NCBI RefSeq assembly: GCF_000005505.3
Contig: NC_016131.3
Span: 34,649,001-34,713,000 of the forward strand
Reading direction: 5' to 3'
From: Brachypodium distachyon
Lineage: Eukaryota; Streptophyta; Magnoliopsida; Poales; Poaceae
Length of the DNA: 64,000 bases
Of this stretch, positions 34,141 through 43,660 are shown piece by piece. The notes beneath the pieces were generated by a model, which worked only from the letters and a program-made list of their open reading frames with translations, searched no databases and had not been told where the DNA came from. A program made the translations under genes and the position numbers. Numbering within the stretch: the first letter of the stretch is position 1; each line of letters starts with the position of its first letter.

Positions 34141-35412
34141 AGGCTTCTTGGGCTGCCAAGTCCTTTGAGACGAGTTTTGCCCTTCAACGGTGAAGATCTT
34201 TCGAGTCTGGTCGCCGGGCGCCTTCTTCCCCCACCTCCTCTTCCTCTTGGAAGGTGGTGCGGATGCCTGGGGTTGATTTCATGAGGGAGTTCCTTCGGGC
34301 GCGCCGTGCGGCGCGTCCTCCTTGGCGATGTCTCCATCTTCGCCCCGAGCGTATTCTTGCAAGATTCGGTAGAGCTCTTCGGTCGTCTTTGGAGGATTGC
34401 GACTTAGAGCGCGATTCACTTCTCCTTGGAGAAGGCCTTGCATGCAGGCGTCGATCACGATCGTCGATGGTGGGTTGGCGATTTGGCTCCGGACCTTCGC
34501 AAAGCGATGGAAGAAGCTTCGGAGGGACTCTCCCGGCCTTTGTTTCACGGCATAAAGCTCGTGAGTTTGCACAGGTTCCTTGAAATTTCCCTGGAAGTTG
34601 GCGATGAAGACCTCCTGGAGGTGCTCCCACGAGTGCACGGAATTCTTCCGCAGGTTATAAAACCAAGTTTGCGCCATCCCGGTGAGCGCGAGTGGAAAAA
34701 GGTTGCACATCTCGGTGGGGCCTCCACCTGCCGCTCGTATGGCAGTGGAGTAGACGTCCAGGAATTGAAGAGGGTTGGATACTCCGTCGTATGGCTGTAT
34801 CGTCGGCGGCTTGAACCTTGGCGGGAATGCTGTTTCTTGGATTTTCCGCGTGAGTGGGTTACAAGATGGTCGGCCCTTCCGGTTTTTCCGGCGACGTGAT
34901 CCTCCTTCGTCGGGGTTGCTTTCATCGCTAGAGGGGTCACTCGGAGAGGGATCTCGGCGTCTTCTTGGGGGGTCGGAGCCTCGGCGAGGATTTCTTTCAC
35001 CGCCGACGAGGACTCCGGACTCCGCCACCTGCTCGTTTCCGTGTACGCTGGGATCTCGATCTCCGCGGGGCGCAACTTGAGGCGGAGCTTGGTTGCCGCC
35101 TTGTTCAGCCCCGGCGGGGGGAACAAGGGGTGCTTGCTGGGCGCTCGCAAAGCGCGGTTGGTTTGGGGCATGTGCGACCTGAAGAGCGCCATGCGGCGGA
35201 AGCCCGCAATACGGATGGTACCAAGGAGCTCCATTGGCCATTGTGGCGAGCGCCAATGAAGGTAGTCCTGGGTTGGAGGGTTCATAAGCCCGGACTCCTT
35301 GGTTTTTCGACGCGGATCCTCCTGAGGTCACATTGTTTCCTCTTGTAGGTTCCGAGGGCAAGGTGACCACCGGTTGCTGGGGAGGTGGTGTGAAGCCCAT
35401 CGAACGAGGCAT
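34141..35412 (-). pseudogene. gag of element B
   Basis: ATG at 35410-35412 (MPRSMGFTPPPQQPV) opens 377 codons. The retrotransposon gag (capsid) domain lies at residues ~200-350: AFPPRFKPPTIQPYDG, LTGMAQTWFYNLRKNSVHSW, FIANFQGNFKEP, KQRPGESLRSFFHRF, then ARGEDG. Gag forms the virus-like particle in the cytoplasm. The first 200 residues are low complexity (Gly/Pro/Ser/Arg). The frame is lost near 34280 by an indel before the zinc knuckle. Confidence 0.9.
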
Positions 35413-35423
35413 ACCAAGTTCCG

Positions 35424-35923
35424 TGTCCCTCGAGACACTAACCCGATCCCTCTACTTCGAGTCGAGGTCGTACTAGACGGCCCGGAACCTCAAAACTAGG
35501 CTTTTCAAGTCGCGTCCCCGAGGTCGAGTCGAGACTAGGCTCGACCCAAGCACTCGAGAGCGGGCTCCTTGAGATGCTCTAGCCCTCTCCCTTTTGATCT
35601 TATTCCAATGGAGAGTGAGTGATACATGCCTCCATGGAGGGTATTTATAGCCTAGGGATCCATGACAAAGACCATGGCTACCCTTGAGGGAGAGGAAAAG
35701 TGAGGGTAAGGTGGTAGCTTTGCTCCTAGAGATTTCTTGGCCCTTACTCTAGCTCCTTTGACCATGGCATGGGGGGCTTGACCCTTTGACTCCTTTGACC
35801 GGCGCTTAGTTGGCATGGTTAGGCCTTCTTGGCGATTTGACCGGTCTCCGGGATTTGTTGACTTGGTCGTTGCCGCGTAGGATCGCGGCCCGGCCCATGT
35901 AAGCATTTTATTATATTACAACA
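35424..35923 (-). repeat. Probable 5' LTR and leader of element B
   Basis: On the - strand a TATA box GGCTATAAATACC (35642-35649) lies about 230 bp before the gag ATG. The sequence changes sharply to AT-rich DNA at about 35923, where a TGTTGTAATA start is possible. No second copy is available to fix the borders and I see no convincing primer-binding site, so the 3' border is open. Confidence 0.45.
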
Positions 35924-37050
35924 CAAATAAACTTCAGAAAATTTGTAAATTCAAATCCTCCAAAGTGTGAGCTTTTGGGACTTGAATCCTTTCAAAATAA
36001 AATAAGTAAAAATACTTTTGCTTATATAAATGTCATTAGGGCTTTATAAGTAATAAATAAAATAGATTTTGAAATCTATTATGAAACCTTTGTTTCATAA
36101 ATTAGTTTAAACTCCAATAAAATATTAGGTTGGCATACTTTTCACTAAAACCCTTCCTTAGTTAAATACCCCATTGGGTTGGACTCCAAATAAAATCTTG
36201 TAATATTTATATGGTTCAATAGATTCACAAATAGATTTATAACACCAAATCACCAAGCTTATAAACCATCACAAATGTTTGCAACTATATATATATTTGG
36301 GAAGTAACATTATCCCAGTCTAATTGATGAAATAAATGTTGGAAAAGCATTTGCACGTGAGGATGTCATGTTACCCTCTTCTCGAAAAATTGATAGTTTC
36401 TTCTCGGGAACAAAATGAACATGACAAAATAGAACTCGAGAAAAAAAACACAGGTGAATCGTTAGATATGTTTTCCAACTATATAACTTGGGAAAGCCAT
36501 ATTATTCCCTCTCTTTGACATTTAAATAAATGTTGGAAATCATTTCTAATCGATTCAAATACTCCAACGATGCTCTCAAATGGTTATAGCATCCAAATTG
36601 GAAACTTGGTGTGGTAATAAATCCTTCAAAAAGAAAATATGATTTATTAAGGTGCGAATAATAATCCGGTTAAAATCATAAGATGCAAATGGGTCAAAAT
36701 AGAAATGTCTTGGAACTTACATAAATCTCCCAACCATATTATATAATTTGGATAGTCATATTAATCTGCTCTTTTGTTCAATATTGAATCATGGTGTGGA
36801 ATTTTCTTAAATAAGTCCTAAAAATTTGAAATCAATCCGAAATTCGCAATCGAAGTATTTCCAAAGACAATATTTTAATTAAAATAATTATTTTATTTAA
36901 CATTCCAAAATTGAGTTACATTACGCTTGAGTGCTAATTAGAGATCAAAAAATTACGCTTGCAAGAATTTCTCGGGCAATTGAGAATTAGCATATATGTA
37001 TTTATATAATCGAAAACAAATGGAGTCTTGCTGCTACCTAAATTTTAAAC
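35924..37050 (-). repeat. AT-rich gypsy LTR fragment with internal sub-repeats
   Basis: The part 36541-36920 matches 58374-58750 in the same direction (ACGATGCTCTCAAATGG, GCATCCAAATTGGAAACTT, ATAAATCCTTCAAAAAGAAA). The other copy ends TGGGATGTTACA, i.e. an LTR start TGTAACATCCC on the - strand, so this is the inner part of an LTR lying on the - strand. Three diverged sub-repeats (around 36275, 36467 and 36715) share 'CCAAC.ATAT.TA..TTGG.A..TCATATTA'. No gene is present. Confidence 0.65.
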
Positions 37051-37140
37051 ACTCCCTCAGTCCCATATTAAGTGACTCAAAATTGTCAAATATGTATGTA
37101 TGTATGGCTAAAAAGCATCTAGATAATGATAGAACAAGTG
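37051..37140. mobile_element. Stowaway MITE fragment
   Basis: ACTCCCTCAGTCCCATATTAAGTGACTC resembles the left end of the MITE at 14526. The right terminus is missing; the sequence fades after ATCTAGATAATGATAGAAC. Confidence 0.6.
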
Positions 37141-37478
37141 TAATTTATTTTCCGGTGAAAAAAAAAACAAATGTAATGCACTCTATTAAGAAGCTGGTAT
37201 CGCTTGTTTGCCTCGATAAAAGAAAGAAGGAGACGTTTTTTTTTAGAACAAGAAAAAAGGGGACGTCAGCCCACACAAACAGAACAAATAAAAAGCCCAA
37301 AGATAAAGTAAAAACCAGCCTATAGAAGTCGACGCAGCTAGCCAGGCAAACAAAGCAAACGACGGCAATCTCGTCGACAGAGAAATTGCAATTTCTCAGC
37401 CGACTGAGATCTAGCAATTCCGAAAATTAAATTAAGAACCGGGCAGCGCCAGAGCAGCTAGTGCCAAGGTAGCGACGT
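37141..37478. other. 3' flank of the membrane-protein gene
   Basis: No gene is seen. The stretch lies downstream of the - strand gene at 37479 and holds A/T homopolymer runs and the palindromic TCTCAGCCGACTGAGA near 37396. A polyadenylation signal for that gene is not clear. Confidence 0.35.
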
Positions 37479-38078
37479 TCAGGGGAGGTAGTTGGTGAGG
37501 GCGTATGCGACGGTGCAGCCGTAGAAGAGCAGGCCGGCGACGACGAGCACGGAGAGGGCGAAGGTGGATCCGACGGCGAGCGGGATGTTGCAGGAGACGA
37601 GCCCGAACTTGAGCTGGATGGCGTCCACCATGGAGAGCAGCAGGAAGAAGGTGCCCATGATGGAGCATCCGGCTGCGAGGAGCATCATGGGCCTGGCGAA
37701 GCGGAGCACGGCGCGCCGGCGCTCGCGGGGCCCCGCGGCGCGCCAGGCCGGCATCTCCTCGCAGTCGTCCGACATGGCCGGCTTCTGCTCGCCTTCGCCG
37801 TAGAAGTCGTCCCCGGCGGCCAGCAGCGTCACGGCCAGCTTCATCCCCTGCGCCACCAGGCTGGACAGCAGGTAGAATCCGAAGGAGAGGATCTCGAAGA
37901 GGAAGAAGTTGCGGGCGATGTCGTCGCCGGCCACGCAGTTGGGAGGCACCGTGGAGGATGGGTTGATGGTGCCCGTGATGCCGATGAAGACGGCCACGGT
38001 GAAGAAGGTGTTGGCGGAGACGATCCCCTCCAGCGCCTTCACGTGCACCTCCGGGTTCCGCCGCCGCAGCGTCGGCAT
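37479..38078 (-). CDS. Four-helix plant membrane protein, MEE60-like family
   Basis: This encodes a 199-residue intronless protein from ATG at 38076-38078 (MPTLRRRNPEVHVKALEGIV) to TGA at 37479-37481 (TNYLP). Four hydrophobic segments are seen, at about residues 22-40 (FFTVAVFIGITGTI), 58-85 (FFLFEILSFGFYLLSSLV), 130-152 (MMLLAAGCSIMGTFFLLLSM) and 168-193 (STFALSVLVVAGLLFYG). An acidic/basic loop lies between the second and third. The start VHVKALEGIVSANTFFTVAV resembles the plant family named after Arabidopsis MATERNAL EFFECT EMBRYO ARREST 60; the biochemical role is unknown. The codon usage is GC-rich like the other host gene. A TTG two codons upstream is not needed as a start. Confidence 0.88.
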   Translation of the reverse strand: MPTLRRRNPEVHVKALEGIVSANTFFTVAVFIGITGTINPSSTVPPNCVAGDDIARNFFLFEILSFGFYLLSSLVAQGMKLAVTLLAAGDDFYGEGEQKPAMSDDCEEMPAWRAAGPRERRRAVLRFARPMMLLAAGCSIMGTFFLLLSMVDAIQLKFGLVSCNIPLAVGSTFALSVLVVAGLLFYGCTVAYALTNYLP

Positions 38079-38588
38079 CTCCAATTCTATTCTCGATCCG
38101 AGCCGCCGCTAGCTGTTTCTTGGGGCGCCTGCGTGGAGAGAAGAGATGAGACTTGGAGTGAGCGAGCGAGCCAGCGAGTGAGCTCCACAAGTTTTCAGTT
38201 CTTGAGTGGTTTTAAAACTAGAACTACAATTTATCAACAACTGCTCCTAATTTATTAGTATATGGTACCCCAATTGCATGCTCTGCTTTTGAGAGGATCA
38301 GGGGAGTAAGTACCCCTCTTGCATAAATTAAGCTGCAAGGAAACTGAATTGGATAGCTGCTCTGGTAATTGGTACTATGATCATAGCAATGGATCGCTTT
38401 TGGCAAACCTGAAAGGTGCAAACGATTTAGTAGCAATGGCAACCACCGGTGGTTGACATGTAGCTAGCAGCATGCAGTACGGGCCACCGCTTGTCCGTTA
38501 CTCTCATGGAGGATTGTTCTTTGCAGGCATGATTGCTCACACTCTACGGCCTCATCGACATTATCATCGTCTGTTATTCTAGGAAAAA
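38079..38588 (-). promoter_or_regulatory. 5' leader and promoter region of the MEE60-like gene
   Basis: On the - strand this lies upstream of the gene. The leader near 38080-38190 is GC-rich and includes CTCGCTCGCTCACTCC, a pyrimidine-rich stretch common in plant 5' UTRs. No strong TATA box is seen within 150 bp; TAGTTTTAAAACCAC (near 38210) is the best AT-rich candidate. The MULE at 38589 bounds the region. Confidence 0.4.
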
Positions 38589-39370
38589 GTAAATTACATA
38601 AAACCACCGCATTACAAACTAGGATTTCACGTAGATACCAATTTACGTTTTATTTGCTAAAAACTATCGGATTAACATAACCTCTCACTCGCTAGCTTCT
38701 AATCCCGTTTCTGACGGAGCGGGTCCACCGGTCAGACCGACATGGCGTGCCAGCGTGGCCATGGATTGAACGGATCGACATCCCCTGCGCCCGCTCTGCT
38801 CGCACGCGGGCTGCTCGCAGCCGCGTCCTGCACCTGCTTTGCTCGTGCCGCTGCTTGCCGCCGCGCGCCTTGCCCTGCTCGCGCCGCGCGTCGCCGCTCG
38901 ACCCGCCTGCTCGCGCCGCTCGCTGCCGCGTGATGTGCCTGCTCTGCTCGGGCCGCCGCTCGCCATGCCCTGCTCGCGCCGTGCGTCGCTGCTCGCTGGC
39001 GCGCGTGCCGTGCTCGCCGCCGTGGGCCCTGCTGCGGCCACCGCGCCTGCTCTACTCGCGCTGCTTGCCGCTGCCGCGTCTGCCGCCCTGCTCGCTGCGC
39101 GTCCTGCGCCTGCTCTGCTCGGGCCGCCGCGCCAGCTCTCCTTGCGCCGGTCGCCCTGCTCGCGCGGCGCGCGCCCGGCGGCGCCCTGCTTGCGGCCATG
39201 GCCACCTGGCACGCCACGTCAGCTTGACCGGTGGAGCCGCTCCGTCAGAAAGAGGCTTAGACGCCAGCGAACCAGGGGTTAAGTAAATCCGGTGGTTTTT
39301 AGCAACTAAAATCTAAACTGGTAACTATGTGAAACCCTAACGACTAATGCGGTGGTTTTTTATAATTTAC
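38589..39370. mobile_element. Long-TIR element, Mutator-like (782 bp)
   Basis: Inverted arms of about 180 bp start GTAAATTA at both ends and share AAACCACCGCATTA, ACGGAGCGG, CCACCGGTCA and TGGCGTGCCAG. The flanks TAGGAAAAA (38580-38588) and TATGAAAAA (39373-39381) could be a 9-bp target duplication with one mismatch and a 2-bp offset; this is weaker evidence than for the element at 15280. The inner 400 bp (about 38790-39190) are very GC-rich and built of degenerate CTGCTCGCGCCG-like units. No protein is credible. Confidence 0.8.
38790..39190. repeat. GC-rich degenerate minisatellite inside the long-TIR element
   Basis: CTGCTCGCGCCG and close variants (CTGCTCGCACGC, CTGCTCGGGCCGCC, CTGCTCGCGCGG) recur many times across 400 bp. 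All frames on both strands are long because stops are scarce in such DNA, which explains the apparent ORFs of up to 179 codons. Confidence 0.7.
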
Positions 39371-42120
39371 TATATGAAAAAATATACTACCCCTTATGAT
39401 ATACTATGTGCTGTTTGGACTCATGATATCCGTGTCTTATTTCGTATATCTTGTGACAAGCCAGGAGATCTCAACGCTCGCAGTTTCGTTGCCAACAAAT
39501 GCACTGAAATTTTATTCTCCAGCTACCGGACAATATTTGGGGGAGTGAAATTTCTTTTTTTGCTCCGTCATCACCAGTTCACCACACGTAATATGTTCCT
39601 GTTCTTCTGATGGAACTGTCAGAGCTTGGGACACGACATGCTTAGACACAACATTAATGTCACGGCCAATGTCGTCATCTTCCACGTGGTCGTGGATGCG
39701 TTGGCGGTTGGCCATACCACAAAGCAGTAGTTAGGTGCAATCCGTTTCGAGAGCAAGTTAGTGCTCGAGTTTTGGTCGACTAGATGCTTGTCCACGGGAC
39801 AAGAGGCATAGGCATCCTCCTGGAGAGATGTCAAGGAAAGAGTTGGATCGAGCTTGTGGGGACGATGATGCAGATCAGAGTTTGCTATGTTGTGGTCAGA
39901 TTCAGTTTATGGATTGAACATGAAGGTACGACGATGTTGGTCACTCACGAGATGGCGACAGAGCTACGGTTATTGGATATGTCTTCTGTTCTGGACTCCT
40001 AGAGATGAACGGCACAATGTGACATGCAGGGTTTCATTGGAACTTTCTGTAAGATGGGGATGACGTGACCATGCCGGTGGCGGTCGGCATGGTGACGAGC
40101 GGCTACCTCTGGGGCGTATAAGAGGTGAAAGAGTCCTAAGTAAGAAAAGAATTTGGTAAATACTTACCGACCGTGATGCTATCTTTGTGACATAGTTTTG
40201 ATCGCTACAGCTGGAAATTGGGGGATCGCTGGTCATTGGATTAAGCAACCAATCAGATGAACAGACTCCAAAAGTCATGGAAAATGTGGTGACGCGGGCA
40301 ACGGTGACGGTGTTCTTTGACTCTGGCGGGAACGGCTTGCTCCGAGGATGACGTGGCCAACGCTTGGCGATGGACCGAAGAAAAGAAGTAACATGTGAGT
40401 TCACCTTAAAGAAAGGCGGCCCGGGGAAGATGATGATAACACGGGATCGAAATAGGAGAGAATAAGGGTAAAAGACTGGCAGAGGTTGAAGGTGAGGCGC
40501 TTGGGTTCGGGTTTTGTACTGATAGGAGAGAGGAGATAGACCGGAGGAAGAAAGCCAATGACAATCATTAATGGCTACTCTTTTGTAGTGGTGGATCTAG
40601 TTATGTGTTTGTGCTTTGCAGTTCATCTACGCGTAACGGTTTATTGTTTTTTTTTCGATCGATGAGATTTGGCCAGTTTCGATCTCATTGTGGAATTATT
40701 GCGGCCAGGTCTTCTCGGGTCCGTCTGGACGGATCTGTGATCGTCATCCAACTCTCTTCGTTGTTTTCTTCTCCGTGGGTGTTCTCTTTCTCAGATCGTT
40801 GTCGCCGGCGTCTTATGACTCGAACCGGCGACTTCCCGGCTGCTGCGTCAACAACTGTTTCCTGGCTCCGACGTGGTTCGGAGATCCAGAAACAGCATCG
40901 CATTTCGCTCACGGCGCGCCACCGGCGAGTGCAGGAGAAGACGATGACGTTTACCTACAAGAACGTGTTTGTATTTTTTTTTACTGGAGATGTTTGTGTA
41001 AGGGTATGTTGATTTCGACACATGGCCTTGGCTTTCTCGAAAAAAAACGGCTAATTGATCGGCTGAGTCGGTTTATGGGGCGACGAGGATTAATTTCCCT
41101 GCTTCAAATCGAATTATGGAGATGTGGAGGAGAATAAACAATTGTGCAGTGGCCATATTGTTAAAGGCGAGCTGCTGCTCGTGCACGCACTGCAAAGTTC
41201 GGGAGGAGGACGAAGCGATGGGGCGCTCAGCCTGCGCGAGGGCAGTCGGCCAGAAGATGGGCCTGGGGAAGATGTGGCCTACGCAGAGATGGAAAAAAGG
41301 AGAAGGGAGGTCGCATCTTCCCAGGCAGAAAAGAGAGAGACGGCTTGGCCTGGACGCTGGAGTTTGGGCTTTCAGCCCAAGGGGGTGAAGAGAAGAAAAG
41401 GCTTTTCTACTACTAAAAGGTAGGAAATCAATAAACTACAATTAAGATTCTAAAAAAAACTACAACTAAAGATCAGATGATTTCTGATTATTATTTTCAA
41501 AAATGAATTCTGAAAATTATGGAAAACATTTCGGACAGACGTCATTTTTAAGGAAAAACCTTCCCTAAACCAACATGTTACACTATTTCTCTAAGGAAAA
41601 TATGTCTTGTCGCTGCCATGTGGAAGCTTCCTCGACCCACTCCCTCCACCCCTCCTCAACCACCTCGAAGCCTACAAGGTGTTTGACAAAATACCGCAAA
41701 GGCATTTTCTTCCATTTTGTGTTTGATTAGTTTTATAAATGCATTTGTGGCTGGAATTTGGGATTGAGGTGCAATGTTTGTATGAATGGACAGATGAAAC
41801 TGAGTGTGCAAATATATTTTGACAATTCATCATCGGAAGAGGAGGAGTGGGATGAAAACAAGACCTAGGCTTGGGCGGCCCATGCCGTGGCCGAATCTCA
41901 GTTTTACGCTCGAAACCCAGCAGTATATAAATTAAAACCATCTTTTTTTTTCTGAAAGTAGATATAAAAATAATTTTTCTCCCAAAAATAATTATTTTAA
42001 TGTAAAATGTCATCTCCAAGTCCGGGTTGGAATTCCTACAAAAGTTAATGTAAAACGCCATCTTTCATCCCGAAAACGATTATTTTAATGTAAAACGACA
42101 TTTGTGCATGATGGACTATA
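39371..42120. other. Intergenic DNA, no supported gene; possible CACTA terminus
   Basis: No recognised protein is encoded. At 40579-40590 the + strand reads TCTTTTGTAGTG, i.e. CACTACAAAAGA on the - strand, a typical CACTA transposon end, but I did not find the partner terminus. Near 41030-41050 ATGGCCTTGGCTTTCTCG followed by eight A resembles the tail of a grass LINE, without coding support. At 41985-42110 the phrase TTATTTTAATGTAAAA with CGCCATC/CGACAT recurs. Confidence 0.4.
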
Positions 42121-42996
42121 TGTGATAGGCACAAACCCGTTTGAAGGAGTTGATGCCCGAGGGTGGCCCGATCTTCACATCATAGGATTGAATCGGAAGG
42201 GGATAACTTGCTGCAAGCAGCAGGGGTAACTAGCTTTAACCTGCCAAGGTTGGATGCGACCCGTACGTTGGGTAGGCGATCCGAAGCTGTAAAAACTCTG
42301 ACCCGCTGTCCGAACAATCGCAGAACCACAAACCGGGACTAACCCACACAAAACGGCCGGAACCGTAGATCACGAATTAGGGGGAACCAGAGGCTCCTTC
42401 TCGCGAATCTTGATGAACTCACAAGAGCAAAGGTAGTAAGGATCTCTCAGCAATCTTGCTGCATAAACTTGTAGCTAAATGGTTTGACAAAAGGCCCCTC
42501 TAAGGATGGGGGAGATGGGGTTTTATACTAAGGGACAACCTCCCTGCTTAGTGTGAACATGACTCAAAATATGGCTGGCTTTTTTGGGGAAACGAAGTCA
42601 ACTTGGAGAGTTATTGAGGAGCTTCTCGAAATCTCCCGCAGCATTTGACAGCCTGGACACCACTCACCAAATTGGGCATAACTCTTGACAACTCCAAATG
42701 ATGTGAGGTTTGTTGGGTTGGAAAGAAAATTTGATTTAGCTTCTGTTGGTATACCCCTCTTGTCATGTCACTTCTCCAGGTGGGTGGTAGCACAGCCGAA
42801 AGGCAGAGGAAAATGTTGAGTGCATTGGAAACACCTCTAACTTGTTTCTTCACTTGGTTTCTTCAAGAGCTCATAGGTTGATGGACTTCCTCAGTAGTGT
42901 ACCTGAGTTCAACCAACAACAATGGAGATGAAAGAATAGCCATATCACTAAAGTTGTGAGATAAACTTAAGTTAGCGTTCACCTGATCACTTATCA
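42121..42996 (-). repeat. Candidate LTR (about 875 bp), reverse orientation
   Basis: It starts TGTGATAGGCACAAACC and ends CACTTATCA, an imperfect TGATA/TATCA pair. On the - strand CCTTAGTATAAAACCCC (near 42515) is a TATA-like site at a plausible place. No target duplication is seen (left flank ACTATA, right flank GTTTGG), and there is no second copy in the window, so this rests on shape only. Confidence 0.4.
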
Positions 42997-43164
42997 GTTT
43001 GGCAGGACTTCGTGTGATAGGTCCACTGATTGTTGGTGTAGTGTCGATGGTGACGAAGATGTGACTTCGACAATTCCCATATTGATGGACTTGTATCTAG
43101 GAAAGATTTCGAGTGTGTGTTGGCGAACTCGTCGGCTAACAAAGACACAGGAGACACGATTTAC
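42997..43164 (-). repeat. Left remnant of the LTR into which element D inserted
   Basis: The end GACACAGGAGACACGATTTAC corresponds, in reverse, to the R/U5 part of a Tat-type LTR; the matching continuation lies right of element D at 49233-49318. Compare GACACAAGAGATTTACCCAGG inside LTR D at 43266. Confidence 0.55.
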
Positions 43165-43660
43165 TGTTGGAGCACGGTCTCCGGCACCGGGGATGTCGAG
43201 AACCCCCTTTTTGGTTCGGTGGAGGGCGAGGTAATCGCTCCGGCGATCGCCGACGTGGTGATAGACACAAAGTGTAGACACAAGAGATTTACCCAGGTTC
43301 GGGCCGCCCGGAGGTGTAATACCCCACGTCCTGCTTTGGAGTTGTATTTCTTAAGTTTGAGTGCGTACAAATCACCCGAGGAGTTCCCGGGTTGGCTACT
43401 TAGTGTGATCGCTGTGCTATGTTCTACTCACTCAGGTTCCAACTGAGCTGAACCCTTTGACCGGTGGCATTGGTCCTCCTTTTATAGACAAGGGGATACC
43501 ACAGGTGCCTTTGCATGCAGGGTGACACGTTCCCTAGACGCGTGTCACGGCCGCATGGAATACAATTTTACTCATCTACGCTGGACGCCATGCAGCGCCC
43601 AGTCCACTGTACACGGTAGAAAAATGGTTCGTAGAGTAGTTGCCCTAGCCTTGCTCAGCA
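43165..43660 (-). repeat. 3' LTR of element D (U3 truncated)
   Basis: On the - strand it runs from part of U3 through a TATA box (GTCTATAAAAGG, about 43489-43496), R with CAGGACGTGGGGTATTACACC, and U5 to the CCAACA end at 43165. At 43660 it joins the antisense gene directly after CTTGCTCAGCA. The other LTR copy keeps going at that point (48890), so this is a deletion junction. Confidence 0.88.

Larger units (their letters stand above)
29336..35923 (-). mobile_element. Ty3/gypsy Tat-type (Retand-like) element B, lacking its 3' LTR
   Basis: On the - strand it reads 5' LTR or leader, gag, protease, RT, RNase H, integrase and a short 3' UTR. Protein text (ILVDGGSSADILYL, PREL-TVDNGKQFD) is that of Tat/Retand elements and clearly different from family A. 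The 3' end is cut at the junction with LTR DNA at 29335/29336; no second LTR copy is in the window. All ORFs carry defects. Confidence 0.9.

Noticed and set aside
37432..38190. - strand frame of 252 codons overlapping the MEE60-like gene in another frame
   Set aside because: It is His/Arg/Ala-rich shadow text; the 199-residue frame has four membrane helices and family similarity.
38685..39286. Long Ala/Arg/Pro frames on both strands
   Set aside because: They are produced by the CTGCTCGCGCCG-like minisatellite inside a long-TIR element; stops are rare in such DNA.
40579..40590. CACTA transposon element ending here
   Set aside because: The 12-bp end fits, but no partner terminus, subterminal repeats or transposase could be shown, so no element is called.
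40605..41137. Possible gene or LINE end with frames of 135-149 codons
   Set aside because: The A-run tail is LINE-like but neither frame has zf-RVT or RNase H motifs.
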